A stretch of DNA of 64,000 nucleotides. It comes from Sympetrum striolatum. Taxonomy: Eukaryota; Arthropoda; Insecta; Odonata; Libellulidae. Shown here one piece after another: positions 26,932 through 38,509 of this stretch. Position numbers and translations under genes: made by a program. Every line of letters begins with the position of its first letter. The stretch's first letter is position 1. The stretch is from NCBI GenBank assembly GCA_947579665.1, contig CANPUZ010000031.1, forward strand, positions 496,001 through 560,000, in the 5' to 3' direction. The notes below the pieces were generated by a model. It was not told the DNA's origin. It was given only the letters and a program-made list of their open reading frames with translations, and searched no databases.

Positions 26932-27165
26932 GCCGGGTGGACGAGTGGTTAGCGCTATCGCTCCAACCCTAAGGCCCCGGGTTCGAATCCCGGCTGATCG
27001 GGATATTTTGATCAGGGAATGATGTGTGTGTTGTCTGACTTTCCTGGGGGGCAGGAAGGGCATCCGTAAAAGCCGCCAAGACCAACCTTATCATCACCAT
27101 CGCCAACATCACAAGCAATCAACAGACCCCACAAAATATGGGAAAAAGGCGTAGAGGAAAAAATA
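26932..27165 (+). mobile_element. tRNA-headed SINE with LINE-like tail
   Basis: The head contains an A-box-like GTGGACGAGTGGTTAGC and a perfect B box GGTTCGAATCC (26981-26990) in a T-arm CCCCGGG...CCCGG. The body that follows (CTGACTTTCCTGGGGGGCAGG, AGGGCATCCGTAAAA, CCCCACAAAATATGGGAAAAAG) resembles, as I recall, 3' ends of RTE-type LINEs, which would supply the reverse transcriptase. A genuine tRNA is unlikely because the acceptor stem does not close and the head runs straight into the body. It is a different family from the 0.2, 6.7 and 29.2 kb copies. Confidence 0.7.
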
Positions 27166-27169
27166 CGAT

Positions 27170-28610
27170 ATCGTCAAATTTTTAATTATCTTAATGAAGT
27201 ATTCGTGGAGAAGAGTTTCCATGGATCTTTTTCTTTAATTTTACGAAAACTTCCATATTCTATCATGTATTCTTATTTCTCTCCATACGAATATTCCTCC
27301 ATTCATCTGACGTCTTCCCTAAGATCGAGTGTTATTATATTTTCTTCAAATATTATACCAGTCAATAGTGGCGTTTCTTATCGCTGGATAGTTTCTATTT
27401 CCCACGATTTCGTATTCAGGCAAACAATTTCAAATGAAAAATGAATGCTTAAGACCCAGTAGATGACGTTCAAATACCACAAACGTTATTTTTCTCGAAG
27501 GAAAACTAAATTTGAAATTATTGCGTATAGCCCTTAAGAATCTTATGCCTGAAATGTTTGCAGAATGTATTTATTTGACGTTTGTCGATCAACGGAGGTC
27601 GGAAATGTATTTTCCAAACGGCGTTAAAGCTGGTCGTTTATTAATTTTCTTTGCAATATCGCGCTATATTCTTGTTCATTTACAGCGGAAAAGAAGAATC
27701 GGCCAGTGGTGGAAATCACCTATCCAAGTACTTTTAAGCTAATAACAAATTGCGTTTTATATGTTTTCAGAAAAATCCAGATTTTTCATTATTCATCAAT
27801 AGCTCAATATTTATCCTTATCGAATCATTCATCTAATTTAAAACTTCATTCTTTATGATAATATTCCAAACTAGAATTACAAACGGAGTGCCTTAAAAAT
27901 ATCTTCACCAATTAATCACAAAACATCACACCATTCCTTTGTTCTCTTTCGCTGTCAAATCCGTTCACTCCATTGGCTCATTTCAGTTGTTTGACTCCGC
28001 TGTCGCGGTGGACTGGAGATGCCGTTAAGTTAGACCCACATATTTGTTAATTACAAATTCTTAAATGAAAAAAAAACATTGCCTCTTCTTCTGAAAGGCA
28101 GCCTCCAACGATTAGTTCTATAAATATCTACATATTCCGTATCTGCTGTCTCCGTATTTATTTTCCAATTTTGATCCCTTTATTTACAATATTGAAGCAT
28201 TTGCAGCGTAGAAGGTTACTCAGATGAGTAATATGATCAATTTTCTCGATTTTATCTCGAATTAAATCGAGGAAAAGTTTTCCCCCTTTTACGAAAACGT
28301 GCAGAGGATTATAATTTACACGTTTGAGCTCACAATTTTGAAGTAAGGTCTTTATGAAGGCGAGATTGAGAGTAAAAAGTCTTTTCTTCCATCTATACTT
28401 TCATCATGGATGTTGAAAACATAATTAATGTGTAAGTGAAAAGAGATAGAAAGGAACACTTAAGAAGGAGTGGATATAAATAAAGACCAAACCTTCGGAA
28501 AATAATTCACAGTAGCTTCTGCGCTAGGGTGGAGCGTTTTGACACTTCTTTCCTAATCGAAATGTAATACCCGGAAAAAGTAGCCAACCTCTATGGACAT
28601 TACAGTTGTG
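27170..28610. other. non-coding DNA, nothing recognised
   Basis: AT-rich, with short frames (27205-27444, 27512-27742) that show no domain or splice context. Confidence 0.5.
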
Positions 28611-28629
28611 ATATTATTTTTTTAATCAA

Positions 28630-28960
28630 AAAATATATTCTGTGAGAATTTTAGCCTCGAAGTTTCGAAATTTCGACAAAAACATCGAAATTGTCATCAA
28701 TTCTCATTAATTCCTTCACACGGTGGCTCGTAGCGGTAGCTAAGCATTGCTGTTTCGCACCTATTTATAAAATTTAATATATTATTTATATATATATAGT
28801 TATTATATTTCTTAGTACGTCATGAGCCAACTTAAAGACGATGAGCTTTATTTTCTTGTCAGGAAGGAAAGACAGGACACCAATACTGGTTGAAAGTATC
28901 CTTCGAATATTCGAGGAATTAACTAGAAAAGCAATGGAATGAGCTGTTTATACACTATAG
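28630..28960 (+). repeat. dispersed repeat, copy B (uninterrupted)
   Basis: It matches copy A at 17.4-18.7 kb over most of its length but without the roughly 1-kb mariner-containing insertion. It therefore acts as an empty-site reference. Landmarks are GTGAGAATTTTAGCCTCGAAG, ATTTAATATATTATTT and TTCGAGGAATTAACTAGAAA. Its remaining frames contain stops. Confidence 0.6.
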
Positions 28961-28971
28961 CTGTTATGACA

Positions 28972-28976
<5 letters not shown>

Positions 28977-29043
<67 letters not shown>
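28977..29043. repeat. (TA)n microsatellite
   Basis: About 65 bp of nearly pure TA repeat with a few CA interruptions at the left edge. It lies beyond the tail end of the minus-strand SINE and may have grown from that element's 3' tail. Confidence 0.95.
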
Positions 29044-29045
<2 letters not shown>

Positions 29046-29262
29046 TCAAAATAGTATGAGTGTGGAAAAGCATCGACGGAAACCTTGACGAAGTGGTGAA
29101 AAACTTACAAATTTTCAAGCTTAATTGGTAGTAGGAGGTAGTATTGTTAAAAGTGATTCGACAGCTTAAGTCATTTCGCACACTGGCTCCCACCGGGAAT
29201 CAAACCAGGGACCACTTTCGCCAAAGGCAAATGCCCATTATGTTGCCTTATCTAACATTAGA
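29044..29262 (-). mobile_element. tRNA-derived SINE, copy 3 (minus strand)
   Basis: On the minus strand it reads GGGCATTTGCCTTTGGCGAA, AGTGGTCCC, a B box with one change (GGTTTGATTCC), CCGGTGGGAGCC, then TGTGCGAAATGACTTAAGCT. This matches copy 1 at 169-300 across head and body. The body runs on toward the TA microsatellite, which probably marks its 3' end. Confidence 0.75.
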
Positions 29263-29269
29263 ATACGTG

Positions 29270-30230
29270 AGACAAGACACTAAAAGGTAGCTCAACAAGA
29301 CCTTCAATTCCAAACTGAAGGAACGAAATATTTCGGCAGCCTTCTTTTTGTTTACGCCAAGATTATTGAAAACCTCAGAGGGAGATTAAAAAGCCATTAT
29401 CAAGACCCTTTAATTAAAGGGTTCTCAACCTTAGGCTCGAGATGATGTGCTTCCAACCGAAGAGGCCTCTTTGGAGATGAGAGGGAAAAGAAATAATTGA
29501 ATGAAAAGAGCCATTTGATATCATCGCTAAAGTAAATTGACCTTTTATGTATTATTTCGTCACCTTCTTTACGTTTATTGCGATTTTATATTTTGTCTTG
29601 ATTCCAAAGGACTTGTTTAAACTCCTAGGGAGGAGGCATCGGAAATTTCCAAGGAACTATTTGCAGAGAAGAACAGAGGTGCCCAGTGACAGTCGAGTAG
29701 AGAAAAATACAATAAATGGAGTAAAAATGGCACATTAACATTTACAGTAATACCCCGATAGCCGTCATTTAAGGTTTTCTACATATGGGTATTTTCCATG
29801 CACGGTTATATAAATGGTAAGGCTCATCTATACAAGTCCTTAGCAACATTTAAAATCAAGAAAGAAGTTGTTAGACATGACACACTGAGAGGAATAACAA
29901 AAAAGACATTTACAGATAAGTGAAAACATCGAGAAGATTGATGAAATCAACATTTCGCTGCAGATGACAAAGCGCTCCTTCTTCAGTTGATTCGAAGATC
30001 TCCTGCGATGACGGTGTTTGAAAACGAAGAATGTCATGAATGGAATGATAATGTAGCAATGAATATGTGGAAAGAAAGTAGAGGACCATAGCGAAATCAA
30101 TACATGAGAAAGAGTAAGTATCGAATGAACCGATATCTGATGAGAAATGCTGTGACGCGCTCTTTTGCTAATAGAGCACAGTTAGAATTCAGTTCGTACC
30201 CTTTTAAGAACCCTGTGAAAATATATTAAG
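29270..30230. other. mostly unrecognised; possible pogo-type end near 29744
   Basis: No genes recognised. CAGTAATACCCCGATAGCCG from about 29745, preceded by TTA, resembles the start of pogo/Tigger-type termini, but no inverted partner was found. Confidence 0.35.
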
Positions 30231-30235
30231 TAATA

Positions 30236-30695
30236 CAGTAAACTCCCGTTCATCCGAATCGCGTTTATCCGAAATCCGCTTTATCCGACAAACTTTTCCG
30301 AATCCACCTACCCCACCCACCGAAAACCATCGCGATCCATTACTTATTTGCTCGTGACACCTCTTTAAAACTCCTGTTCTTTCCCGCTGCCAAATAAGGC
30401 GGATTGTTTCTAGAATAACGCAAAATAAACGAGTTTTGTTATTCAGAATTTAAAAACTTTGAGTTTTCAATTATACTTTGGCGCCTTTTTAACACGTCAA
30501 CACAAAATTTTCAGTCAAAAACATGCTTATTCACAACCATATCAATAGCATTCTACGTAAGCACGTTTTACGATCATATTTCGCGGTATTGACGCAATTC
30601 GGGGTGTTTCAAGCGGGAACTTCGGTTTATCCGAAATTTTCATTATCCGGAACCGGCCGCTGTCCCAATCATTTGGGATAAACGGGAGTTTACTG
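30236..30695. mobile_element. 460-bp pogo/Tigger-like MITE
   Basis: The left end CAGTAAACTCCCGTTCATCC and the right end, read inward (CAGTAAACTCCCGTTTATCC), are inverted repeats. TA flanks both sides (30234-30235 and 30696-30697), matching the TA target of this superfamily. Subterminal ATCCGAA motifs recur on both sides (CGTTTATCCGAAATCC, GGTTTATCCGAAATTT). The interior has no transposase, so this is a non-autonomous derivative. Confidence 0.85.
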
Positions 30696-30849
30696 TAATA
30701 CCGATTCCCTCAATGACCAAACCTCAAGGAAGGAAGGATAAGAACGAATCTCCAAACATGATTCACATAGCGATACTGAATAATGCATACGATTGTACGT
30801 GAAGGTTGTATCTATAAGAATGCCATAGCTTCCACAAGCTGGGGCATTC

Positions 30850-31760
30850 ACAGCTTAGCCTCCTTCCTTTTGTGTATAAGATAATAGCTGAACGTCTGAA
30901 GACGACCCTATCCTCTTCCCAACCTAGAGAACAAGTGGGATTCCGGAAGGGCTTCAGCTCTATGGACCACATCCACACACTACAGGAAATTATTAACAGA
31001 ACTAATGAGTACGAGATGCCACTCATCCTTTGCTTTGTGGATTACGAACAGGCCTTTGACTCGGCAAGTACTTTCTCCATTCTGAAAGCTCTGAAGAATC
31101 AAGGGATTGATTCTGAGTACATCCGTTTCTTACGCAGTACCTATAAGAATGCCACAGCATCTGTAATGTTGCATGAAGAGACAGATAAAATTAAGAGCGG
31201 AAAGAGAATTCGACAAGATTACTCCCATCTTATCGCAGCAGTTAACGGAAGAAAGTTTTAAAACCCTAGATTGATAGGAGAAGGGTTATAGGAGTGTATC
31301 TTCGTTTGCAAATGATGTAGTTCTCATTGCAGAAACGCAGAAGATCTAACTTCAAGACTTCAAGAAATAAACAGAGCTGGACAAAATATAGGATTAGCCT
31401 AACAAAAAAGAAAGTAATGCATGATTCTTTTACAGCGCAAGGATGGCTTAGACTCCATGAGAGAGCTGTAAGTGTTTGATCAGAATTCATTTAGGACAAC
31501 CATTAGCAACAGGAGGGAAAATAGGATAAAGAAAACAGAGGAATTAAGGTGCGCTTCTGGAAAGAACATTCAAGTCAACAATTCCGATGGTTTTGATGAG
31601 AAAGTTCTTCAACTTGTGTATTTTACCGGTTTTTACTTATTGAAGTAAAACTTGTATGTTTGGAAACTTGGATAGCAATAACCACTTCAGACGACAGTTG
31701 GAAAGTACTTTCGGAGGCTGACGTCGGATTGTAAATGGCTGGTGATGATGATATTATAAT
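30850..31760 (+). pseudogene. non-LTR retrotransposon RT-domain relic (RTE-like/'craniofacial' group)
   Basis: A continuous frame covers RT motifs 1 to A: FVYKIIAERLKTTL, QPREQVGFRKGFSSMDHIHT (motif 2) and LCFVDYEQAFDSA (motif A, catalytic Asp present), then LKALKNQGIDSEYIRFLRS. After a frame break and loss of motif B, motif C reads LRFANDVVLIAE near 31300, where the catalytic FADD has become FAND. A GATGATGAT run near 31743 may be the 3' tail. The endonuclease is absent and the palm is disrupted, so it is dead. Confidence 0.9.
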
Positions 31761-31879
31761 TACCAAAATCTACAACTTTCCAATTCTGTATGACTGATTT
31801 ACCGAAAAGGTGGAAATTCCATGGCCATGCATGTGAACAGTAGAACTGGCCAAAGGGTGTACCAGAAGAAATGCAACTT

Positions 31880-32475
31880 TGAACCTCACCTCAGAGTTCG
31901 ATTCCCCAGGGGATTTTCGAAAAATGTTTGAGGCACTTCCCGGCAAATCAGAGAGTTTAATTTTGAGGGATCGCTGGAAGCCGTGCACGACAACCACAAA
32001 GACGAAGATTGCGATTGGTTCGATGCTAGGTCAGGGCAAATATTCTTCTCTTCTAAATGCGTTGCGACGATTTTTATGAATTATTTTAACCCTTCCCGAA
32101 AACATGGGAACTTGAAACCCGGCAAGTGAATAGAGATATTGAATCTATTATATGAACGCTTTTTAACGTTTCACTGATGGTCCTTGGTTCGATCCCAGAG
32201 AGCCATTTACATTAATCTATGCATTTCAAATGGTGATTACGGAGTCATATTTCAGGACCTTCCCTGTATGATTTCGTTTCAAAATTTTAATGAAATAAGT
32301 GTTTTTTCTACCAGGTTATTTAATTATATGTATTGACGTCAACCAAGAAACCCTGAGTTCGACACCAGGCATCTCTACTATTTGAAATGCATGGTGGGAA
32401 TTTCTAATTATTTATGATCCGGTTTCGAAAATATTTTAAGCTACATCCCGGTAGGATAGGGAATACAAAATGTAT
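31880..32475 (+). repeat. cluster of three decayed tRNA-derived SINE-like segments
   Basis: Three B-box-like sites follow each other: GTTCGATTCCCC near 31891, GGTTCGATCCC near 32188 and GAGTTCGACACC near 32358. Each precedes a similar body ending in an ACTTCCCGGCAA, CCTTCCCTGTA or ACATCCCGGTA variant. The second and third also share an ATTTGAAATGCAT-type block in opposite orientation. This suggests fragments of one SINE group inserted near each other or duplicated locally. No A box is well preserved. Confidence 0.45.
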
Positions 32476-32479
32476 AGGT

Positions 32480-35400
32480 GTCACGAGAAACACGATCTTC
32501 TTTATTTATATCTATGAAACTGACACCAAATATGCGTAAGTTTTTCGTCAGGTGGATGCAAAGTTCTCCTATTTTAAATAATACATCCTATGGTAGGCTC
32601 CGGGGGTTCAGAGTATTATGGAGATTATTTCAATAGTTTACTTTCGTGAAATTATTAGATAAATTAAGTCTTTAATTTTCATTTAAATAAAAAATGAGAA
32701 AATCATTTAGACGTCTTAATTTTTAATGAATAATTTAACTCATTGGCAAAATGATAGTGAAAAGAATCTATTGGAAAATTGAGAGGAAGGTCTTCATTGG
32801 ATATACAAATCTACCGGAGATCTCTTCTATTCGGTCGAGTGAAAACTTTACTTTCAGTGAAGTACTTGAAATGAAGCCTAATTATTAAAAAAGAAGTCCT
32901 TTCCTAAGAATAGCATAAAAGCCATGTAAAAAATACAATTCTCTAGAAAAAAAGGTTCTGCAGACTACTTGCTGAATTCGTAGAGTCCAGACTTCCGAAA
33001 AAGAACAAAAGGAGATGTCACAATGTAATAGAATTAAATTCTTAAATATTTTTGCCTACGTTAGTGAAAATAAGAATGAATGAGTCAGAAGAAATAGAAC
33101 ATAAGCAAACGATTGAAAACCATAGAAAGTAAGTATGAAATAACATGTACGTGTAGTTAAGTACAAAAGATGATAAGAGATACATAAGTTAAGTGGACAA
33201 ATAATATGTATTCGGTCAGATGGGAAAATGAACGTAAGAGTGCCGTGCAACTGTAGTTACTATGATTAAATCGATTATTCCGATCTCAGCGAAAGAGTAT
33301 GAAATAAAGCACAATTGACACGAATATAAGTTATTTGCGAATAACATTAAGCGTTTAAATAATCAAGATGACATAAGTAAGAAAAGAAAAGTGATTGAAA
33401 GAGAATTTAAGATCAAATCGGGACAATCAAGAGAAAATATCTTCAAATCAAAACTGCTATGATTTTTGGGCTAAACAGTTGAAACATTGCGCAGTTAAAA
33501 AATTATACTTGCTTCCCCATTTTGCACTTAAGTGGACCACTCGACCTAGAAAAATATTCGAAAGCATCAGCGAATTGCGCAAGAGAAAAGGAGAGAGCGG
33601 AAGATCTAAGTAAGCAGAAAGAGAAGCATATTGACACTTCGGAAGGACTCTTGACATTCTGTTGCCATGGAGCTGTCTTCTTGTTTCAGGGCGATGAATA
33701 GAGAGCTATTTAGATAATAAAGGAGGAAGATGGTGAAGGAAATGGAATTCTAATATCCTATTTCTTCTTACCGTCCATGGAACTTCCTCGAGCAAAACAG
33801 AGGTTGGATGATTAATACCGAGAAGAATAGAGCTCCATTTTATGTATTTCTCGAGTAAATTAACAAAACAACGTGGACCACGATAGCCATTTGACGGAGT
33901 TCCAATTTTCGACGGTGGAGCCATCAAAAAGAGTGCGGCCGATTGAAGAAACACGTGTTAATGGATGTTGGAGATAAAAAGAAACAAAATGGTGGAATCG
34001 GAAATCGAAAGCAATTCACGGAAGGAATTTTGGAGCCTTTGAGGCCTTGAGAAGGGTAATGAAGCGATTTTTCCCAATTTTGAACGGGATTGAGAAAGGT
34101 TATAATGTGGAAAGCGTGTCTAATGATGGCCATTGAAGATTAAATAGGCGAGAGAGATGAGGTTGACAGCAGGGGATCTACAGCTTCCACAAGATGCAAC
34201 AAAGAAAGCCCCGAGGCGATGTCTTCGATGACAAACGATGGTTAAAATGTTGACCTTTTGAGCTTTCGAAGTTTGTAAATTATCAGAGATTTAGAGGTTA
34301 TTGAAGTAGATTCTTATCGTAAATTAAAAATATTGCGATTAATCTTCGTTACTAGGGCAGAATTTTGCAATATGTATAAGGACGTCGTTCACTAACTTCA
34401 TATTTCTAGTTTAATTAACGTTTGTACATAAAAAGACAAGCTAATAAGTACCAAAAATTATCTTAAAGACCTGAATAAAGTACTGTGAGTACTGTAAGTA
34501 GTATACCTGCAGGTATCAATTGTTAGCGTCATTATAGTAATTTTCTGGTTTTAAAATATTCTAACACAAATCTTCTGACGTCGATGAATATTTGCTGGCT
34601 TCTATCAAGCATCTCTTCCGTCTTAATAGTGATGCTCTACTTTGACGCTGCTTGACCTTTCTTATATTTAAAATAGAAGAATAGATATATACTCTTTTAT
34701 AATCTTGAACACATCCGTAAATATAGATCTTCTGTTGGCTTTTCGTTTCTGTCTCGGATGCGATCAATGCCAACGACGACGATTCAATGTTTTATACGAG
34801 TGGAATTACGATTGAGTTTATTTCTGTTTGGAATCAAATTCCTATTCTAGTTTTGTTTTTCTCCTGTGGAATAAACGTATTAATTCACTTTATTAAATTA
34901 ATAAAGGTAGAATACAACAATTTATTCCCGCTTAGTTTCGGTTAGCATGTGATGAAGCAACGAAATGTGAATTGGGAAGTATGGATTGAGCTCTCTCAAA
35001 TATTTCATTCTTAAAGCAATCCGGTTCAGTTAAATTATTCTAACGATAACAATAGGTATCACAGTGCTATCTGTGATTGTATTGCGTAAATGCGAGTTTT
35101 CTCAAAACTCAAGATTCTTGTTTTGTATTCGTGAAAAGCAAAAAAAGCGATATTTCGATGTTTTGAATTTAATTAGTGTTAAAAAGTTATTATCGATCTT
35201 AATTTAATGCTATGATGAAACAAAATTATCGTTAAAATGGATGATTGAAGTCTTTATGAAACAAGGATGAGAATGACTCATTTCACCAATTTATTTCACG
35301 AATGCGATTAGTTTCGATTGGGATGTGGGTGAAGAAGGAAGCGTTCAGAAGATACAATATTACTGAAAATTTACAAAGTTATTAAATTCTCTTTAGACTA

Positions 35401-35715
35401 ATATTTATTTTAACTTCTGAATAAGTTCTACGATTATCTTTTTTCAGAATATGTTATTAAAGATGGGAATACCGATCCGTTACGCGCAATGTATTATTTT
35501 ATAAAACAAATGATAAAGATAGTGCAGTTCTTAGTTAAAATATGTTTAAGTTTAGAAATCAATTTGAATTTCTCGGAATAACACTAACGAAGAATCTGCA
35601 GTTAGGGCTTCATATAATATATCTAGTTAACGAATGGAACAGAAATAATTCCACTAACCCATCAAAATCGCAAACCATCATCGCTAGCGATCCCAAAATT
35701 TTAAGAATTTTAACG
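32480..35715. other. non-coding DNA, nothing recognised
   Basis: About 3.2 kb, purine-rich on the plus strand between 33.0 and 34.1 kb. Open frames are short and motif-free. No element ends were identified. Confidence 0.5.
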
Positions 35716-35719
35716 CCGA

Positions 35720-36372
35720 TATGATTTCCAAGCCTACCTTGATCGGATTTCAAATTCGAATGAGCATTTCAGTAAATAATCTTTTTATTTACCTTCACGA
35801 AAATCTCCAATGGCCGCAGCAAGTCACAAATATTTGCAAGAAAGTGTACTTGTCCTTTCAAAATCTCATGCTCATATTTTCTCATTTCTTCTCTGATAGC
35901 TCAGCTAGTGAAATCTCTAATTACTTTGTTTACGGAGTGATTATGTATCCGGTGAACTAACTCTTAAACTACAGCGAGCTCAGAATGCAAGCGCGAGATT
36001 TATTTTTAATAATCCATGGATATGAATCATACAATAAATTAGGCTACTTAAAAGTATATTTTCGCAGAAAGCTACAAATTGTTTGCTCATTCTATAACAT
36101 CCTACCCACGGATATTCTCGAATACATGAATTTGTAAGGTACGATTTAGTACATAATCATAAAACAAGAGAATGCAAATATTGCTCATTTTTTCGTCGTT
36201 GTTTTCCTACAGCGGATATTTTTTCCTAAGAATATCTTAGATTTCTTATATCTCCAGTTATTCTGATTGTTTTCACCTCAAACCTTTAAATTGATTTTCC
36301 TATGACGATGGGTGAGATGGAAGAAGAGACTTATTAATTTCGCCCGATTAAAGACGTATTATTATTATATGA
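35720..36372 (+). pseudogene. non-LTR retrotransposon 3' half relic with 3' UTR (Jockey/CR1-like), copy 1
   Basis: Readable blocks are SVNNLFIYLHENLQWPQQVT, ICKKVYLSFQNL, SHFF and, after a break, LKLQRAQNASARFIFNN. This is the usual order downstream of the RT palm (V..LGV.LDENL.W..HV..I; L..LQ.AQN...RFI). The 3' UTR (from about 36200, TTTTTTCCTAAGAATATCTTA) ends in an ATTATTATTAT tail near 36357-36368 and is shared with 40.5-40.74 kb. Stops and frameshifts are frequent. Confidence 0.75.
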
Positions 36373-36379
36373 ACAACTG

Positions 36380-36995
36380 AGTGTCTAAAGGTTATGAAAA
36401 GTTGCACTTTATTACGCGGGTATTGGGAAAGGGTTCGCAAATCATTAGTTAGGCCAATGTCGGAATAAGGCGCAACTATTTGGGATCCGCAAGCAATAGG
36501 ACTGATCAAAGAAGCTGAGGTACGATATGTTAAGAACAATTACAAACGAAATGCAAGAGTAACAGAAATGTTACAAAAGCTAGGTTGGAAAACGTGAGAA
36601 AACAGGAGGACAATTTGCAGGTTAGGAAGCCTACACAGCGCCCACTGTGGCAAGGTTGCGTGGTACTGGGAGGGGGATAAGAAGCCACAATTAGAAAAGA
36701 AAAGATGTAACATACATGTAGAACTTTCCCTCCAAAGGACTGCAAAGCGAAGCCAAGAAAATTGTAATGATTTTTAACTAGATTCGGGTAAGGTTGGGTA
36801 AGTTTAACTCATTCGTGAAGATGTACTTTTGTTAATTGGGTTGAGTTTTGAAGACGTAAGTTTGTCCGTGGGAATATATTTGAGTAAATTGTGGATTTGT
36901 ACGCATACGTCTTTGTCAAAGAGAGGATTTCCCTCCCTCCTTACATACATTGTGTTCTCCCTTCAATTTGTTATGTCTAATAAATCATTTTTAGT
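36380..36995 (+). pseudogene. second non-LTR retrotransposon C-terminal relic
   Basis: It abuts the previous element. It reads SLVRPMSE, GATIWDPQAIGLIKEAEVRY, KNNYKRNARVTEMLQKLGWK and ENRRTICRLGSLHSAHCGKV, the same domain order as the relics at 24.1 and 52.2 kb (VRPILEY..T.WDP; VTEML..LGWESL..RR...RL). A stop replaces the position after MSE, and another follows GWKT. A possible 3' UTR continues to an AATAAA near 36980. Confidence 0.8.
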
Positions 36996-36999
36996 TTAA

Positions 37000-38505
37000 T
37001 TTTTCAGTTGGTTATGTATGCATGTATGTTTATACACACACTGAGTAATGTATATCCATTGATCATGATAATTAATTCACAGTGATTCTGTAACAATAGT
37101 AATGATTGATACCGAGGTCGACTCTTTCGGAATGAAATGCATATAAATCTCATTCATTTTTCGTAGAATTTCGGTTAGAAATATGGCCTTACAAAACGAG
37201 ATAAGTGCCAAAAGAAGGAAAAACAAATATTGATATTGATTCGTGATAATATTTTTTATAGCTGATGATTTTAGTGAAAAATTCCGTACCTTTTCTCATT
37301 GGAACCAACACAGTATTCATGTGTTCTTTATGAGAAGGATTTAGTTTTTTGATACTCCATAAAATGGCAAATGTGTGTCAGTCACCATCTAGAATACTTA
37401 AAATCTGTGAACAAAAAGAAATGCTTCGGAAGACGACTCTTAACAATTCAGAACCGTTGTTATTGCTGTGAGTCGACGAAGTGTTCAGAGAAATTTGAGG
37501 AATTATTTGGAATTTTGCTGATGCGTCCTTCTGGTTTCCAAAATTTCTATGATGATTAGTGTTTAATTTTTGGTTAGAAAGGAGGCAGTTTTCAGTTATT
37601 ATCGACGTACAAATAAATTTAAATACATTTCTGATGTAACTGATGTTGATTCATTTACCAAATGCGATTATTGATAACTTTTTTTTGTTCGAAATTTCGC
37701 ACATAATAAAATTCTATTTCTCTTTCTTTTATTGCGATTGAAACCTTTACGCGTGTTGATTTTCTAGTTACAATGGACAAAAAATCTTTGAGATACTATG
37801 ACTATGAATAATTTTACTAAAAATGTATTCACAATCAATCAAATCATCTAATGGTCAGATATACTAAGTTATGATAGAGTTACAATGCGCGCTTTCTGTC
37901 TTAGAAGAACAAAATTTATAATGTAATGTGTATTGACTTAACTACGGCTTGCTTTTCGGGGAGTTTTATAAATGTCGGATGGACTGTCAAAGGAGTATTC
38001 ATCTGAGACATAATTAACACCTCATAAAAGGAGATTTTCGCATTCGGAATGAATTTCATAAAAAGGAATTTTCATAATGGCAAACACTGAAAAGTGATGG
38101 CGGGAAATAAATCTAATTCTTTCAATTTCGGCGTTACTGGTGGGATCGAAACATATTATTGATTTTTTCTGATTCTACGTCGCAAGTTGTATTAAAATGA
38201 AAGTATCTCATACGTTGTAGCCAATTTCTTCAATCAAAGCGAGTAATTTTCTCAAGGGATTCTTATATATCATCCGAGAAGCATTTCCAACTTAACTGTG
38301 CTTTAGAACTTTCTATGGCGAGTCTAGCGCAACAGCATCATACATAGATATGATTGAATAGTTTAAAGACGTATAGAACCAGGAATGTGATTCATCGATA
38401 CGATTACCATTTTATGTTTTAAAAACGCAAAAATAGTTAGAATGCTCTAAGAAATTAAAATATACTGTCCATGGCATAATATCTGACTACAGACAAAGGT
38501 ACACA
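37000..38505. other. non-coding DNA, nothing recognised
   Basis: AT-rich. The frame at 37371-37559 has several Cys residues but no identifiable pattern. Confidence 0.5.
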
Positions 38506-38509
38506 TGAA

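Noticed and set aside
26932..27003. Functional tRNA gene
   Set aside because: A and B boxes are good, but the acceptor stem does not close and the sequence runs directly into a SINE body.
26779..27063. 94-codon minus-strand frame
   Set aside because: It is the antisense translation of the SINE's tRNA-like head, a common spurious ORF.
28977..29043. CRISPR-like or regulatory repeat
   Set aside because: It is a simple TA microsatellite with no spacers.
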